Shown: one piece after another, positions 53,946 to 64,000 of the stretch | How positions within the stretch are numbered: position 1 is the first letter of the stretch | Layout: each line of letters opens with the position of its first letter | NCBI GenBank assembly: GCA_021292165.1 | Contig: CM037876.1 | Span: forward strand, 288,711,938-288,775,937 | From: Shinisaurus crocodilurus | Lineage: Eukaryota > Chordata > Lepidosauria > Squamata > Shinisauridae | Length of the DNA: 64,000 nucleotides | Direction: 5' to 3' | Made by a program: the position numbers and the translations under genes | The notes under the pieces: model-generated | Databases searched by the model: none | What the model saw: the letters and a program-made list of their open reading frames with translations, nothing else | Told to the model about the DNA's origin: nothing

Positions 53946-54225
53946 TCATTTGACTGCTTAAAGTGGGATCAGGTGTTAAACAGGGATGTGTTATTGCCCC
54001 AACATTATTTGCTATTTTCATCGCCATGATTTTACATCTTGTCGAGGGGAAACTTCCCACTGGTGTGGGAATTATATATCGAACAGATGGAAAGCTTTTT
54101 AATCTCAGCAGGCTGAAAGCAAAAAGTAAGGTAATTACAACCTCTGTTGTGGAACTTCAGTATGCTGATGATAATGTGGTCTCCGCACATTCAGAGCAAT
54201 ACATTAATGCGGTTACTAATACATG
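53946..54225 (+). mobile_element. LINE reverse transcriptase piece (5' half of an inverted insertion)
   Basis: The + strand reads VKQGCVIAPTLFAIFIAMIL, KLFNLSRLKAKSKV and LQYADDNVVSAHSE, including motif B and the YADD box of a non-LTR reverse transcriptase. It sits directly beside the C-terminal part of the same kind of element in the opposite orientation. The clade is uncertain (possibly RTE-like). Confidence 0.65.
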
Positions 54226-54259
54226 AATAGGCACCCTTTGTGTGTGCTACCCATGCTGG

Positions 54260-54285
54260 TTCTCTCTCTCTCTCTCTCTCTCTCT
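54260..54285. repeat. (CT)n microsatellite
   Basis: Thirteen CT units just after the inverted LINE insertion. Confidence 0.9.
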
Positions 54286-54366
54286 GTCTATTCTTCCTTT
54301 CTTCCCTTCTCTGTGCAGGTGGTGCAGAGATTATGGCACCTCTCTCTCATGCCCTCTCTGTGGAAC

Positions 54367-54487
54367 AGGGATGGGGAACTTGTGGCCCTCCAGATGTTGC
54401 TGGACTATATCAGCACTCCCATCAGCATTCACTGTTTGCTATACTGGCCAGGGCTGATGGAAGTTGCAGTCCAACACGCAAGCACAG
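54367..54487. mobile_element. hAT-like hairpin MITE
   Basis: CAGGGATGGGGAACTTGTGG, CCCTCCAGATGTTGCTGG and GGGCTGATGGAAGTTGCAG. The right end is degraded. Confidence 0.55.
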
Positions 54488-54564
54488 ATAAGGGGGCACT
54501 CCTAACGTTTTTGTGATTGCCACCCCACCCCACTACAACAGTCAATGTGTGGTGATGCCCAGGT

Positions 54565-55166
54565 AGGGATGTGTGAGGAATCTGATAGAAGGGTAAAAAT
54601 CTGATGGATTTTCTCAACTCAGCCCCGCAGATTCCATTCCATCAACCCTGCACTGGCACTGAATCTGACGCGAGTCGAGCCAGCATGCAGATTTCCATTT
54701 TTGAAATGTGCTGTGATTTGCCTGATTATTATTTTTTAAAAAAAAAAAAAGCCAGGGAAATTTGCACAAAATTCAGGCCTCTGCGCCACAAATTTGCACA
54801 AATTGCAGAGTGGAGGCCTGATTTTTGCGCAAATCTGAAATTAACCATCAGAAAATTCGAGGTGGCCAAGGTAGAGTGTGTGCATATGCAGTGAGAGGAG
54901 GATGCTTCCATACTTCTATACCATGTTAAATGCTACAACAAGAACAACAACATCGACTTAAATCTGACAAGTCAGCCCTGATTTGCGCAACTTGCACTAG
55001 AGATACGCAGTCCTCAGCTCCAAATTTGCGTACTTATTTTGAGCCAATTTTGCAGAAGCCAGGGGGGGGGGAATGACTCAGCCCACTTTTGGCCGTTGGG
55101 TTGGAAATGTGTTGAAAGTCTGTCAAGTTCAAGCGGAATGAGTTTTCCAGTGTTGCACATCCCTAT
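54565..55166. mobile_element. TAGGGATGTG-family element, both ends present
   Basis: The left end TAGGGATGTGTGAGG and right end TTGCACATCCCTA are inverted. The interior contains TTTGCACAAAATTC and TTTGCACAAATTGC motifs as in the 22- and 35-kb copies. About 600 bp, noncoding. Confidence 0.5.
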
Positions 55167-55689
55167 GCAGCCCAGGGCACTGTTTCAAAATGCCAAATGT
55201 GTCCACAGGCTCCAAAAGGTTTGGAGACCCCTGGTCTATACAAAATGTCCTGATTCACCCTTATTGGACTATTGCGCAGCTTAGAATGTAGCTATCCAAC
55301 AGGTTTCATACTTCAAGTATTGTGACACAGTTCTCAGCAATTTGAATGTCTCAGAATGTGCATTTAAAGGTATATTTTGTGAGAAAATACAATTAAAATA
55401 CATAGTAAAATACATATTTTGAGACAGATATTTTTTTTTAAAAATCCACAGATTAATCTGGGTATGGAACTGAACAATGGGTTGATATAGACTTGGTTAT
55501 ACTTCAAGTAGGCCCATTGAAATCAATGGAACTTAATGTAGTCATCACTATATCATGGATAAAAATATGCAAAAGTGACACACTCTGGAAATAGATTTGT
55601 TCATCCCTAGTCAGATAAGACACAGTACTGGACTAGATCAGCCTCCCACAGCCCGGTTCCTTCCAGATGTTGGATTAAAGGTGGACTAG

Positions 55690-56330
55690 ATGGCTTGGGA
55701 GAAAGCAACTTTATACAAGGATAATCTAATCTCATCTAGACTACTGCATTGTGCTCTGTGTGGGGCTGCCTTTGATGACTGCATATAAGCTGTGGTTAGC
55801 AGCATGGCTGTTGATTGGCACTGGCCATATGGAGCATATCTTGCCAGTTTTGAAATAATGACACTGACTGCTGATCTGTTTCCAAGCACAATTCATAGTG
55901 TGTAGGTTTTACATTCATAAAGTCCTGAATAGCTTGGATCCCTAAAGGCCTTCCTGCTCCTTCAAGATCAGCCTCAAAGGACTTGCTCCAGATACCCATG
56001 CCATCTGAAATGTGGCAGCTGTTGACAGAACACAAGGTCTTCTCAGTTGTGGCACCTTGTTTGTGTAACTTCCTTCCCAGATAAGCTCCCTTGGCATCGC
56101 TTTTTGGTGCAGATGGAGCATTTTTGCATTTGCCCATGCCTTTTAAGTTGCAAGGGTTTCGTTTGCTTTTGTTTGTTTGTTTTATTACCCTGGATTTTTA
56201 ACTGCTGCTGCTATTTGTTTTTATCACTTTATGGGGTTTGTCGTATTTTATGTCTTATGCTGTACAACACTTTGAATGCCAAGGCTGAAGAGCAGCTAAT
56301 AAAACTTTGTAATAAATAACAAATAAATAA
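55690..56330 (+). mobile_element. Decayed L2/CR1-group LINE 3' end
   Basis: CTAGACTACTGCATTGTGCT and GGGGCTGCCTTTGATGAC correspond to the LDYCNALYVGLPL block, and later parts follow the family order to AATAAATAACAAATAAATAA. Many stops are present. Confidence 0.6.
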
Positions 56331-56739
56331 TATGCTCAGGAAGGAAGAATGTGTGTCGATGAGATAAGAGTAATATTTTATCTAGTTGGCTAACAGTTAT
56401 TTGGCAGAGGTCACATTAACTTCAAAGCAGTGTCTTTTTTCTTAATTTTTTTCCCCAATCTAAATGTTTTTATACCCACTGTCTGCCAACTCAGCCCTTG
56501 AACACCTGACTCCTCGGTAATATAGTTAATGGCCCACAGTCAAAAAAAGCCCATTGCCCAGTCAGAACTCCTTTTTAAAGGGATCCAGAATTTTGACGAC
56601 TATCTGTTCAAAACTTTGGGCACTTTGGGGGCAGCTGGCACTGTTGGTCGCCCAGGAGCCGCTTAGCAAGAGAGGCAAGGGGGATTTGTTGTTCTTGCCA
56701 AGCGAGTTGCTAGCCGATCTCCGGCACCCACGATGGAGT

Positions 56740-57815
56740 CAGTCACCCACAACACCCTCTACAACAAACTCCAAAACAACCCCTACAACAGCCCATGGGT
56801 TGTTGGGGTGGCTCTTACCCACCAATAAGCCACTCTGGGGAAATCGGTCCAGGTTTGCACGACACAACAACCCATCATATGTATCAACCCATTAATATTT
56901 TTATTAGACTTAGATGAGGAGGTGCAGGGAATGCTTATCAAATTTGCAGATGACACAAAGTTGGGTGGAATAGCTAATACTCTGGAAGACAGAAACAAAA
57001 TTCAAAGCGATCTCGATAGGCTGGAGCGCTGGGCCAAAAACAACAGAATGAAATTTAATAGGGATAAATGCCAAGTGCTGCACCTAGGGAAAGGAAACCA
57101 AATGCAGAGTTACAGAATGGGGGCTCACCAATACTACAAGTGAGAAGGATCTTGGAATTGTGGTAGATCACAAACTGAATATGAGCCAGCAATGTGATGT
57201 GGCTGCAAAGAAGGCAAATGCTATTTCGGGCTGCATTATCCAAATCACGTGAAGTGATAATTCCCCTTTACTCGGCACTGGTTAGGCCTCATCTTGAGTA
57301 CTGCGTCCAAGAAGGACGTAGACAAACTGGAGGGGGTTCAGAGGAGGGCAACAAGAATGATAAAGGGACTGGAAACAAGGCCCTATGAGGAGAGACTGAA
57401 AGAACTGGGCATGTTTAGCCTTCAGAAGAGGAGACTGAGGGGAGATATGATAGCACTCTTCCAGTACTTGAAGGGTTGTCAGTCACACAGAGGAGGGCCA
57501 GGATCTCTTCTCGATCATCCCAGTTTGCAGGACACGGAATAATGGGCTCAAGTTACAGGAACCCAGATTCCACCTAAACATCAGGAAAAAATTCCTGACT
57601 GTCAGAGCGATAAGACAATGGAACCAACTACCTAGGGAGGTGGTGGGCTCTCCCACTCTGGAGGCATTCAAGGTGAAGCTGGACAGCCATCTGTCAAGGA
57701 TGCTTTGACCTGGATTCCTGCATTGAGCAGGGGGTTGGACTCGATGGCCTTGTAGGCCCCTTCCAACTCTACTTTTCTATGATTCTGTGGATTGTCGTGT
57801 TGTGCAAACCCAGTC
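56740..57815. mobile_element. MITE hosting the CR1 insertion
   Basis: The left flank has CAACCCATGGGTTGTTG-like motifs and AATAAGCCACTC. The right flank GATTGTCGTGTTGTGCAAACC is a terminal motif like that at 3716. The left terminus is not located with confidence. Confidence 0.4.
56903..57785 (+). mobile_element. CR1 LINE 3' portion
   Basis: The left part reads KFADDTKLGGIANTLED (the FADD box of a CR1 reverse transcriptase) and RLERWAKNNRMKFNRDKCQ. Frames then shift repeatedly. Further downstream [14 protein letters not shown] is clear, and the 3' end has CTCGATGGCCTTGTAGGCCC followed by TTCTATGATTCTGTG, the CR1 tail. It is a broken pseudogene copy inserted in a MITE. Confidence 0.75.
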
Positions 57816-57980
57816 AATGACAGAGAAGAAGAGGAGGAGGAGCAGACCAGGAGGCTTCAGGCATCAACAGTGGGCCTCCTGCATGGGTGTAGGCCTTGGC
57901 AGGTGCCCAAGGATGTCTACCCCTGACACTGACCCTGGGCATAATGCAGAATTGTTGAGTTCAGGTTAGTGCTGACATAC

Positions 57981-58204
57981 AATGTAGTGTAGTGGTTAGA
58001 GTGTTGACCTGCGACTTGGGAGACCCAGGTTCTAGTCCCCACTGCCATAAAGCTCTCTGGATGACTTTAGGCCAGTCACTGGCTCTCAGCCTAACCTACC
58101 CCATTGGGGTTGTTGTGAGGATAAAGTGGAGCGGAGGATCATGTACACCGCCTTGGTTGCCTTGGAAGAAAGGAGGGATATAAATGTAACAAATAAATAA
58201 ATAA
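57981..58204 (+). mobile_element. MIR-like SINE
   Basis: AATGTAGTGTAGTGGTTAG, GGTTCTAGTCCCCACTGCC, GGTTGTTGTGAGGATAAAG and an AAATAAATAAATAAA tail, slightly diverged from the other copies. Confidence 0.7.
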
Positions 58205-58622
58205 ACCCTTTCATTCCTCTGGACTGAAGGACAGAGCAGGGGCAAAAAGCAAAGTCAGCCATTTAATAGGAATCCCATTATCTGCTTGCAAATGTAGCTC
58301 TTCCAAGTTTAGTTAGTACCCTGGGTGAGTATCCATGACAGCTATGAATGTAGCATTTACATGTGGCAATGTAAACGTTTTCTGGAACAAATCCAAGGAA
58401 ATGAACTTTAAAAAGGGAGAGAGATCATATTATCCTGCCAGGGGTGGGGGTTGGGAGAGAACCTAGAAAAGCATATTTTAAAAATGCATGAATACCTGTC
58501 TACTTGCAGCATTTGCACTTCAGCAGAGATTAAAACTGCACAACTTCTTTGAAGCTTGGCAGCAAACATCAGTAATATCAGGTTTCGGCTTAGTTTTATG
58601 GGAAGTCCTTGGCCTGGCTCCT

Positions 58623-59696
58623 CTTTTTTTAAAAAAATTATTTATTTTTTGCAAAACAAAATATGACAAAATATAACAAAACACAAAATTTAAACTAAAA
58701 CCACATACAACAAATCATACAGTGCTCCCCCCACCCTCCTAGGGACCAATTGATATGCTTCCGTCCCAGTAAACAATTACTATTCCGTATTCCAAAAATA
58801 TAACATATCCGGACAAGGCATATTCCCTTTCCCCTTTATTAACACATAATCTAGGAACTGACCCCAAATATCCTTAAAATTATTTATCTTTAGCTGTCCC
58901 TTTTTACATTTTATACTACAAGTCAATTTATCATTAAGAGCTATATCCCATATCTCCTTATACCAATCAGTAATTAGAAATTCATGCTGAACCTTCCACT
59001 TCCTCGCAATCTAGACGCCATTAACAAATTTACAATTAATTCCTTTGTATTTTGTGAACACATAACTTTCTCTGTTATTGATAACAGTGCTAATTTTGGA
59101 CAGACCTCCAAATTAATACCAATAATTTCCAAAATTTCCAAAAAAACCTTTTGCCAAAATTCAAGTACGCTTTTACAACTCCACCACATATGAGCATATG
59201 TACCTAATTCTTGACATCCTCTCCAACACAATGTGGAACAATTCTTATCTATTTGATTTAATCTTACTGGAGTTAAATACCATCTCCAAATCAATTTATA
59301 AAAGTTTTCCTTTATCCTTATTGACATAACTCTCAGAATGCGTCTGACCCAAATACTCTTCCAGCCCTCCTTTGAAATCTCCTCCTCAAATTCAATATCC
59401 CAAACTGTCTTAACATGATCCTTTTGCTCTTCCACTTTTTGAATCATTATATATAGATCCTTTGTTATACCTCTTGTTGACGCATCCCCTTCGATACCCT
59501 CTCTAGACTTAACAATCATTTCAAATTCAGTTAAATCCCTTTTATACTCAGTTTTCCTCTTCCATTTCTTCATCCACTGCTCGAGCTGCACTAAATTTAA
59601 CCGTGAAATACTTCTTCTTCCAGTCACTTCAATTATTTGTTCTCTAGACTCCATCCTTTCCACCCAATCCATTAATTTAATAACCTTTTCTTTTCT
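58623..59696 (-). mobile_element. L1 LINE 3' end with 14-bp target duplication
   Basis: TTGGCCTGGCTCCT occurs at 58609-58622 and 59697-59710, directly flanking the element. On the minus strand it ends in an A-rich tail, seen on the + strand as the T run from about 58624. It carries the C-terminal part of L1 ORF2 and is 5'-truncated to about 1.07 kb. The exact duplication and partly open frame point to a fairly recent insertion. Confidence 0.85.
58974..59672 (-). pseudogene. L1 ORF2 C-terminal fragment (232 codons open)
   Basis: The fragment reads through YLTPVRLNQIDKNCSTLCWR and then GTYAHMWWSCKSVLEFW, the cysteine-containing C-terminal block of L1 ORF2 proteins. The endonuclease and reverse transcriptase domains are absent because of 5' truncation. 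It is a dead fragment without its own promoter. Confidence 0.85.
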
Positions 59697-59714
59697 TTGG
59701 CCTGGCTCCTAAGC

Positions 59715-59870
59715 TAAGTTATTTTATTTATTTATTTATTTATTTATTTATTGTATTTATGAATCGCCCATCTGGCCGGCAAACCGGCCACTCTGGGCGA
59801 TGTACAACATGATAAGATATAAAATGCAATTAAAACAGTATAAAATTTTAAAATCTTAAGTTAAGGAACT
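59715..59870 (-). mobile_element. LINE 3' tail (type b), antisense
   Basis: TTTATTTATTTATTTATT, GAATCGCCCATCTGGCCGGC and ACTCTGGGCGATGTACAAC match the reversed 3' end of the 31.6-kb LINE. It abuts the L1 insertion on the left. Confidence 0.65.
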
Positions 59871-59994
59871 TCGTGGAAGGAATCTTCCCCATCGCCACCT
59901 GTAACTCCTGAAAGCCCTCTCTGTAACTCCTGAAAGTCCTCTCTGGAAGATCGGGGGCCCCACCTGAATAATATGAGATGGAGCATGGGGGACT

Positions 59995-60105
59995 GCCGCA
60001 GAGGGGAGAATTTCCCAAAACTGGGCTTTCTGCCAACAAAGGGTTCTGCATTAAAAAGATGTAACTTACTCACCGAGGGCATCCAGCTGTTTCCACGCTA
60101 CAGCA
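59995..60105 (-). repeat. Repeat with splice-donor-like block, copy 1
   Basis: On the minus strand it reads GATGCCCTCGGTGAGTAAG, TTACATCTTTTTAATGCAG and CCCTTTGTTGGCAGAAAGCC, nearly identical to 62675-62745. It encodes MPSVSKLHLFNAEPFVGRKP in one frame, probably by chance or as a LINE 5' piece. Confidence 0.55.
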
Positions 60106-60151
60106 ATTCATAGAACTTTGTTGTGGCGTGCTGCTCAATGCAGGCAGGGCT

Positions 60152-60283
60152 ATGGGTTGAATCCAGATCTATTCATACTTAAGAGTAGTCCTACTGAATC
60201 AATGAGATTTAAGTCAGTCATGAGTTAAGCGCCATTGATTTCAATGAGTCTACCCTTAAGTATGACTAAGGGTGCAATCCTAA
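60152..60283. mobile_element. Short palindromic MITE
   Basis: GGGTTGAATCCAGATCTATT, TACTTAAGAGTAGTCC, GCGCCATTGATTTCAATGAG and CCCTTAAGTATGACTAAGG form the palindrome. Confidence 0.5.
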
Positions 60284-60450
60284 GGACCTCCGATCTTGGT
60301 CGCAGATTGGCCTCGGAGAGGAGGGGAAAGGGCGTGCTGGGGTGCGGGGAGGGGAGGGGGGCTGGGGCCGATGGCTTATGCCCAAATGGCAGCCCAGCCT
60401 TCCTTCCCCCCCCCCTGAGGAGCTCCAACTAGATGGCCTAAAACAGAGGT

Positions 60451-60477
60451 TGCTGCTGCTGCTGCTGCTGCTGCTGT
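60451..60477. repeat. (TGC)n trinucleotide repeat
   Basis: Nine TGC units in the putative intron, with no open exon around them. Confidence 0.9.
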
Positions 60478-60524
60478 CCTCAGCCCTGACCTTCTGACTT
60501 TGTCGTCCTTAAAATTGAGATATA

Positions 60525-60776
60525 CAGCAATACCTTGGATTGCAAGTAACTTGGTTTGAGAGCGTTTTGCAAGACAAGCAAATTTTTAAATATTTATTTA
60601 ATATATTTTTTTACTTGATATACAAGCGACGTCTTGCAATGCAAGTACTGTAGTACGGCTTAAATTAAAAATCTCTGTACAAATTTTTATGGGGGGATTT
60701 TGTTTTGATAGAAGAGTGTTTTGGATTACAAGCACGTTTCCGGAACGAATTATGCTCTCTATCCAAGGCATGACTG
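60525..60776 (+). mobile_element. Tigger/pogo-like MITE, 252 bp, TA flanks
   Basis: It starts CAGCAATACCTTGGATTG and ends TCCAAGGCATGACTG, with TA on both sides (60523-60524 and 60777-60778). Internal blocks such as TTTGCAAGACAAGCAAATTT and GGAACGAATTATGC pair it with the 2843-3101 copy. Confidence 0.7.
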
Positions 60777-61039
60777 TATATTACAAACATGTGCGAATTT
60801 TGTGCCTGCAGCAGGATTAGTGCTCATCAGATCAAGTGCCCAAAGCTGGTAGCTGCTGTTCGTGCATGCTCAGAAGTTGATTACTTTAACCCTGAGGGTC
60901 AAATAAAACTGATTCCTGACAGTGACTTGAAGTTTTAAAATGGGAATGTATTTTTAGAGCAAGGCCTTGGCGCCTCATTCTTGGTTGGCTTGGGGAGGGG
61001 TGTGTGTGTCATAGACTTGTGTAGAGTCTACACAATTTT

Positions 61040-61125
61040 TTTTTTAAATTTCCTCCTTTTAAAAATTTGTAATTTTTATCCTGGAAGACAATCTTACTCA
61101 GTCACGAGTGATCGCCTACTACTAC
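61040..61125 (+). mobile_element. LINE 3' UTR end, same family as 53720-53945
   Basis: ATCCTGGAAGACAATCTTAC, TCAGTCACGAGTGATCGCC and a (TAC)n tail match the 53.7-kb copy in the opposite orientation. Confidence 0.6.
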
Positions 61126-61150
61126 TACATGGACTTTCTGTGTTTGATCA

Positions 61151-61287
61151 CAGCAGCCTTCCCCAAACTGGTGGCCTCCAGATGTTTTGGACTACATCCC
61201 CCATCAGCCTCAGCTAGTCTTGGCAATAGTTTGGGATTATTGGATTTGTAGTCCAAACCATCTGGAGGGCACCAGGCTGGAGAAGGC
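61151..61287. mobile_element. hAT-like hairpin MITE
   Basis: GCAGCCTTCCCCAAACTGGT and ACCAGGCTGGAGAAGGCTG end it. TCCAGATGTTTTGGACTACA pairs with TTGTAGTCCAAACCATCTGG. Confidence 0.65.
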
Positions 61288-61289
61288 TG

Positions 61290-61985
61290 GACTAGGGTGA
61301 AGGGGAAGATGGACCCATGCTACCTCTCTCTCCCTGGCTTGAGCCTCACTACCAGGAGGGTTCCCTGGAGGTTAATGGGAAGATTTTTGACTGCTTGCTT
61401 TACTTGTGTGTGGGGCAGGCAGGGTGTGAGTGAAAGTCATGATAGCCCACAGACTCTGTGTAAGAGCGGTTTGGGGGCTGTTTTCTCTTAAAGCAGCTGT
61501 AGCTTCTGCAGGAAACACAAGCACCTAATTAGCACTCACTCCATTCCTTTCCCTGTGGCTCAGCCTCAGGGCAAAGAAAAAGTAAATAAATAGCTCCTCC
61601 AAAGACAAACTGCTCCACACATGCACATGTACGTGTGCGCACACATGCACAGCACACACAGCCTGACCTGGTCTTGACTGGGGATAAATGTATGTGAATG
61701 TCAGAACTCTTTGCAAAGCAAAGCAGCAGACTTCGGCCACAAAACTGCTGGATTGATAATGAATGGGTGAACAATCTGTCTGCACTGAACTGAACATTTC
61801 TAGTGTTTGGGGTTTTTTGAAGGGGTGCACTCATGATGGGGATTGTACAGCAAATCAGGGGCTCTGAATCACCTGGGAGCAATTTCTAGTTACCAGTGAA
61901 AACCTGGTGACTTGTTGATGACATGCCTAGCTAAAAAGGAGGATTCAATAAATAAAAATGAATGTTGGGGCCTTATCAAGTGCCT
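61290..61985 (+). other. Intronic, nothing recognised
   Basis: Short frames on both strands without domains. Confidence 0.4.
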
Positions 61986-61989
61986 TATG

Positions 61990-62080
61990 AAGAACGTAAG
62001 GAAGAGTCCTACTGGATCAGACCCAAAGCCTATCTAGTCTAGCATCCTGTTTCTCACAGTGGTCAACCATTGAAGGAAAT
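61990..62080 (-). mobile_element. CR1 3' tail fragment, antisense
   Basis: GAACGTAAGGAAGAGTCC, TACTGGATCAGACC and CATCCTGTTTCTCACAGTGG match the reversed CR1 terminal region. Confidence 0.6.
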
Positions 62081-62356
62081 CTTCAAGATTAGCCTTGACT
62101 ATATATATTTTTTAATCATTGGGCCATTGGGGCAGAGAAAATTCTTAATAGCAACAGTTGTGTGGCCCTAGGCAAGTGCCTTCTCTTGAATCTTCTTACA
62201 TTTTTTTACTGAAAAGGAGGGGGGGAAGGCGCTGCTGTTTGATGGTCTCATTTCAGCACATTTCCAATACGGGTGTTCATGTTTTTGCAGCCATTAACCC
62301 ATTTCAAATGGGCGGTCAATAGTTTTTCTACTTGATCCAACAGCCATACTGATATA

Positions 62357-62527
62357 CCCGTATTTTTCCATCTATAAGACGCCCCCATGTATAAGACGCC
62401 CCCCACTGGGCAGTTTTGCAACCGCACGGTTCTCTCCTTGGCTTACTTCCATATAGAAGACGACCCTCAATTTTTAGTCTAGCGATTTTAGGAAAAAGTA
62501 TAGTCTTATACATGGAAAAATACTGTA
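62357..62527. mobile_element. TA-flanked MITE (Tc1/mariner or pogo type)
   Basis: The left end CCCGTATTTTTCCAT and right end ATGGAAAAATACTG are near-perfect inverted repeats, with TA on each side. The inner stretches TATAAGACG and CGTCTTATA extend the inverted repeat after a gap. It is 171 bp and noncoding. Confidence 0.6.
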
Positions 62528-62659
62528 TACTGAATGGTTGTAACTGAGTACTTTTATAAAAACTGGTTAAAATTATAGTATTTGGGAGCTGTATTTTAAA
62601 AGACACAATAGAAATGATTACAAGTTATCCAAATGTTATAAAGTTGATCCTGTATCACT

Positions 62660-62745
62660 GCAGTATGGAAATAGTTGGATGCCCTCGGTGAGTAAGTTAC
62701 ATCTTTTTAATGCAGGACCCTTTGTTGGCAGAAAGCCACATCTAC
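62660..62745 (+). repeat. Repeat with splice-donor-like block, copy 2
   Basis: GATGCCCTCGGTGAGTAAG and AATGCAGGACCCTTTGTTGG match copy 1 in inverted orientation. The similarity ends near 62745. Confidence 0.55.
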
Positions 62746-62924
62746 CCTGGATGAGAATGTCGTGTGTTCTTCGTCTCAGAACTCTCTGGATTGTTGCAAA
62801 ATGTCAAATGGAGCAGACATCCACACACTGTGTGGTAACTGAAGGGCAATTACCATTTTTGAGGGTTGCCTCCATTGCAGAGAATCTTCCCAAACAAGCA
62901 TACATATTATTTCATTCATTTGTT

Positions 62925-63110
62925 TTTAAAATATTTTTATTTATTATTTATTTATTTATTTTATTTATTATATTTTTTAATCTGCCCAATAACCAACTTT
63001 CTCTGTACGGATTACAACCATTAAAGACTAACATACAAACAGTTAAAAATATAATATTTAAAAGAATAAAATATAGTAGACTGCTTTTCCACAAAAGTCA
63101 CCAAGGTGAT
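62925..63110 (-). mobile_element. LINE 3' tail (type a), antisense
   Basis: TTATTTATTTATTTATTTTA repeats, then AATCTGCCCAATAACCAACT and TTCTCTGTACGGATTACAAC. A diverged reversed tail. Confidence 0.5.
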
Positions 63111-63198
63111 GCAGAACAAATCCAAATCAAACAACAATAATACCACACAAACACAGAAATTGGAAATAAAACCATGCTAAAGCATTTTTAAAAAATGT

Positions 63199-63676
63199 GA
63201 AGGGAGCAATCCTATGGCCCCTAGACACTGTCTGAGGGGCCATAGGATACTGGGGATTCCCCTCACCAAGGTGAGAGACAGGGGCTCCGACCTCCGAAGG
63301 GGGAGCCAGAGATCCGGCGCCCCCTCCCCCACCGCCTGCAGCCAGCATGGAAAGGACCGTGCTCAGCTGCTCTCCAAGGTCAGAAAAGCAACGTCGGAGA
63401 GGGGAGAGAGGGGGCTTTTTGATGGGCAGGGAGGGGAGGTCAGGTTATGAGCTATCCTGAGGCCTCTTCAGCCTCCTTCCCTCCTGCTCTGAAAGAACCG
63501 TTGCTAGATGGGCAAAAAAAAAAAAAAGCCCATCTAGAGAAGAATGCAGGACGGGAGGACAGGGAGGCGAAGATTGCCTCCGTCGCTCCTCCCACCCTGC
63601 ATTGGATGATCGGAAGCCTCAAGAGTTCAGGGGCTTCCGATCATCAAGGGCTCAGTCGATAGGAGTGCACCCTAAA
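63199..63676 (-). mobile_element. CCTATGG-family MITE relative
   Basis: The left end GAGCAATCCTATGG with CCCCTAGACACTGTCT, and the GC-rich interior with CGAAGATTGCCTCCGTCGC, place it near the family in the opposite orientation. The right end (ATAGGAGTGCACCCT) is diverged. It also holds an A14 run between short inverted repeats near 63505-63535. Confidence 0.45.
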
Positions 63677-63689
63677 AGCAAGGTCAGAA

Positions 63690-64000
63690 AGAAAAATTGA
63701 GAAAATGGGGGCCAGTCACAACTCTGAAGGAACAGCATGCTACAGTTTGGGAGTGATACAAGAGAAAGCCCTTTCTTGCATGTCCGACAAACGGGCCTCT
63801 TCGACTGATGGTATCCTCGAAAGGGCTTCTCCTGCAGATCTTAATAACTGGGCTAGTACATAATGAGTCAGGCAGTCCCTTAGATAGACAGGCCCTAAGC
63901 CATGTAGGGTTTTAAAGATTAAAACCAACACCTTGAGTTAAGGCCAGAAAACAGCTGGCAATCAGTGCAGATCTTTCAGTATTGAAGTAATATGATCTTG
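63690..64000 (-). mobile_element. L2/CR1-group LINE fragment, antisense, open at window end
   Basis: The minus strand gives VLIFKTLHGLGPVYLRDCL and later EARLSDMQERAFSCITPKL, matching late ORF2 of the other copies. It continues past the window end. Confidence 0.65.

Larger units (their letters stand above)
50372..64000 (+). other. Putative intron 1 of the C14orf132-like gene (open at window end)
   Basis: If exon 1 is right, all sequence from 50372 to the window end is intron. No second exon with the expected continuation was found. The content is mainly transposon-derived (listed separately), with unassigned stretches between. An intron longer than 13.6 kb is plausible for a vertebrate gene of this type. 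Confidence 0.5.

Noticed and set aside
53842..54060. Host zinc-finger gene exon on the minus strand
   Set aside because: The single C2H2 finger adjoins a LINE 3' UTR that recurs at 61040-61125, so it is the LINE protein C-terminus.

Overview
This window looks like vertebrate, most likely squamate reptile (lizard), genomic DNA. The evidence is the repeat mix: CR1-type and L2-type LINE 3' ends, an L1 fragment, MIR-like tRNA SINEs, and many short hAT-like MITEs with hairpins. There are no operons, phage genes or CRISPR arrays, and most open frames are short and accidental. The species cannot be named from the sequence alone.

Only one host gene is recognisable. A GC-rich CpG island at about 49.87-50.54 kb holds a first exon on the + strand. 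It encodes MDLSFMAAQ and stops at a consensus splice donor (CAG|GTGAGT, donor from 50372). From memory this matches the start of the small conserved membrane protein C14orf132. If so, everything from 50372 to the end of the window is intron 1, and the first 49.8 kb is upstream flanking or intergenic DNA.

The rest is layered transposon sequence. In 0-8 kb there are two probable solo LTRs (4713-5691 and 6080-6727), a Tigger-like MITE and GC-rich palindromic MITEs. In 10-27 kb there are MITE families (one a 671-bp hAT-like element with a perfect 8-bp target duplication), CR1, decayed LINEs and SINEs. At 31.5-34.5 kb a 2.3-kb L2/CR1-group LINE with a 745-codon open frame sits inside an older interspersed repeat that also carries a SINE. 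In 35-48 kb there is a second copy of the hAT-like element, a long CR1 split by a palindromic MITE, tRNA-like SINEs, and a CR1 end next to a 5S rRNA-like segment. The putative intron contains a LINE with inverted 5' and 3' parts, a CR1 nested in a MITE, an L1 with a 14-bp target duplication, a second Tigger-like MITE and further LINE ends.

The repeat calls rest on visible terminal inverted repeats, target site duplications, tails, and comparison of copies within the window. Family names are from general knowledge and were not checked against a library. Boundaries without a stated target duplication are approximate, to about 10-30 bases.
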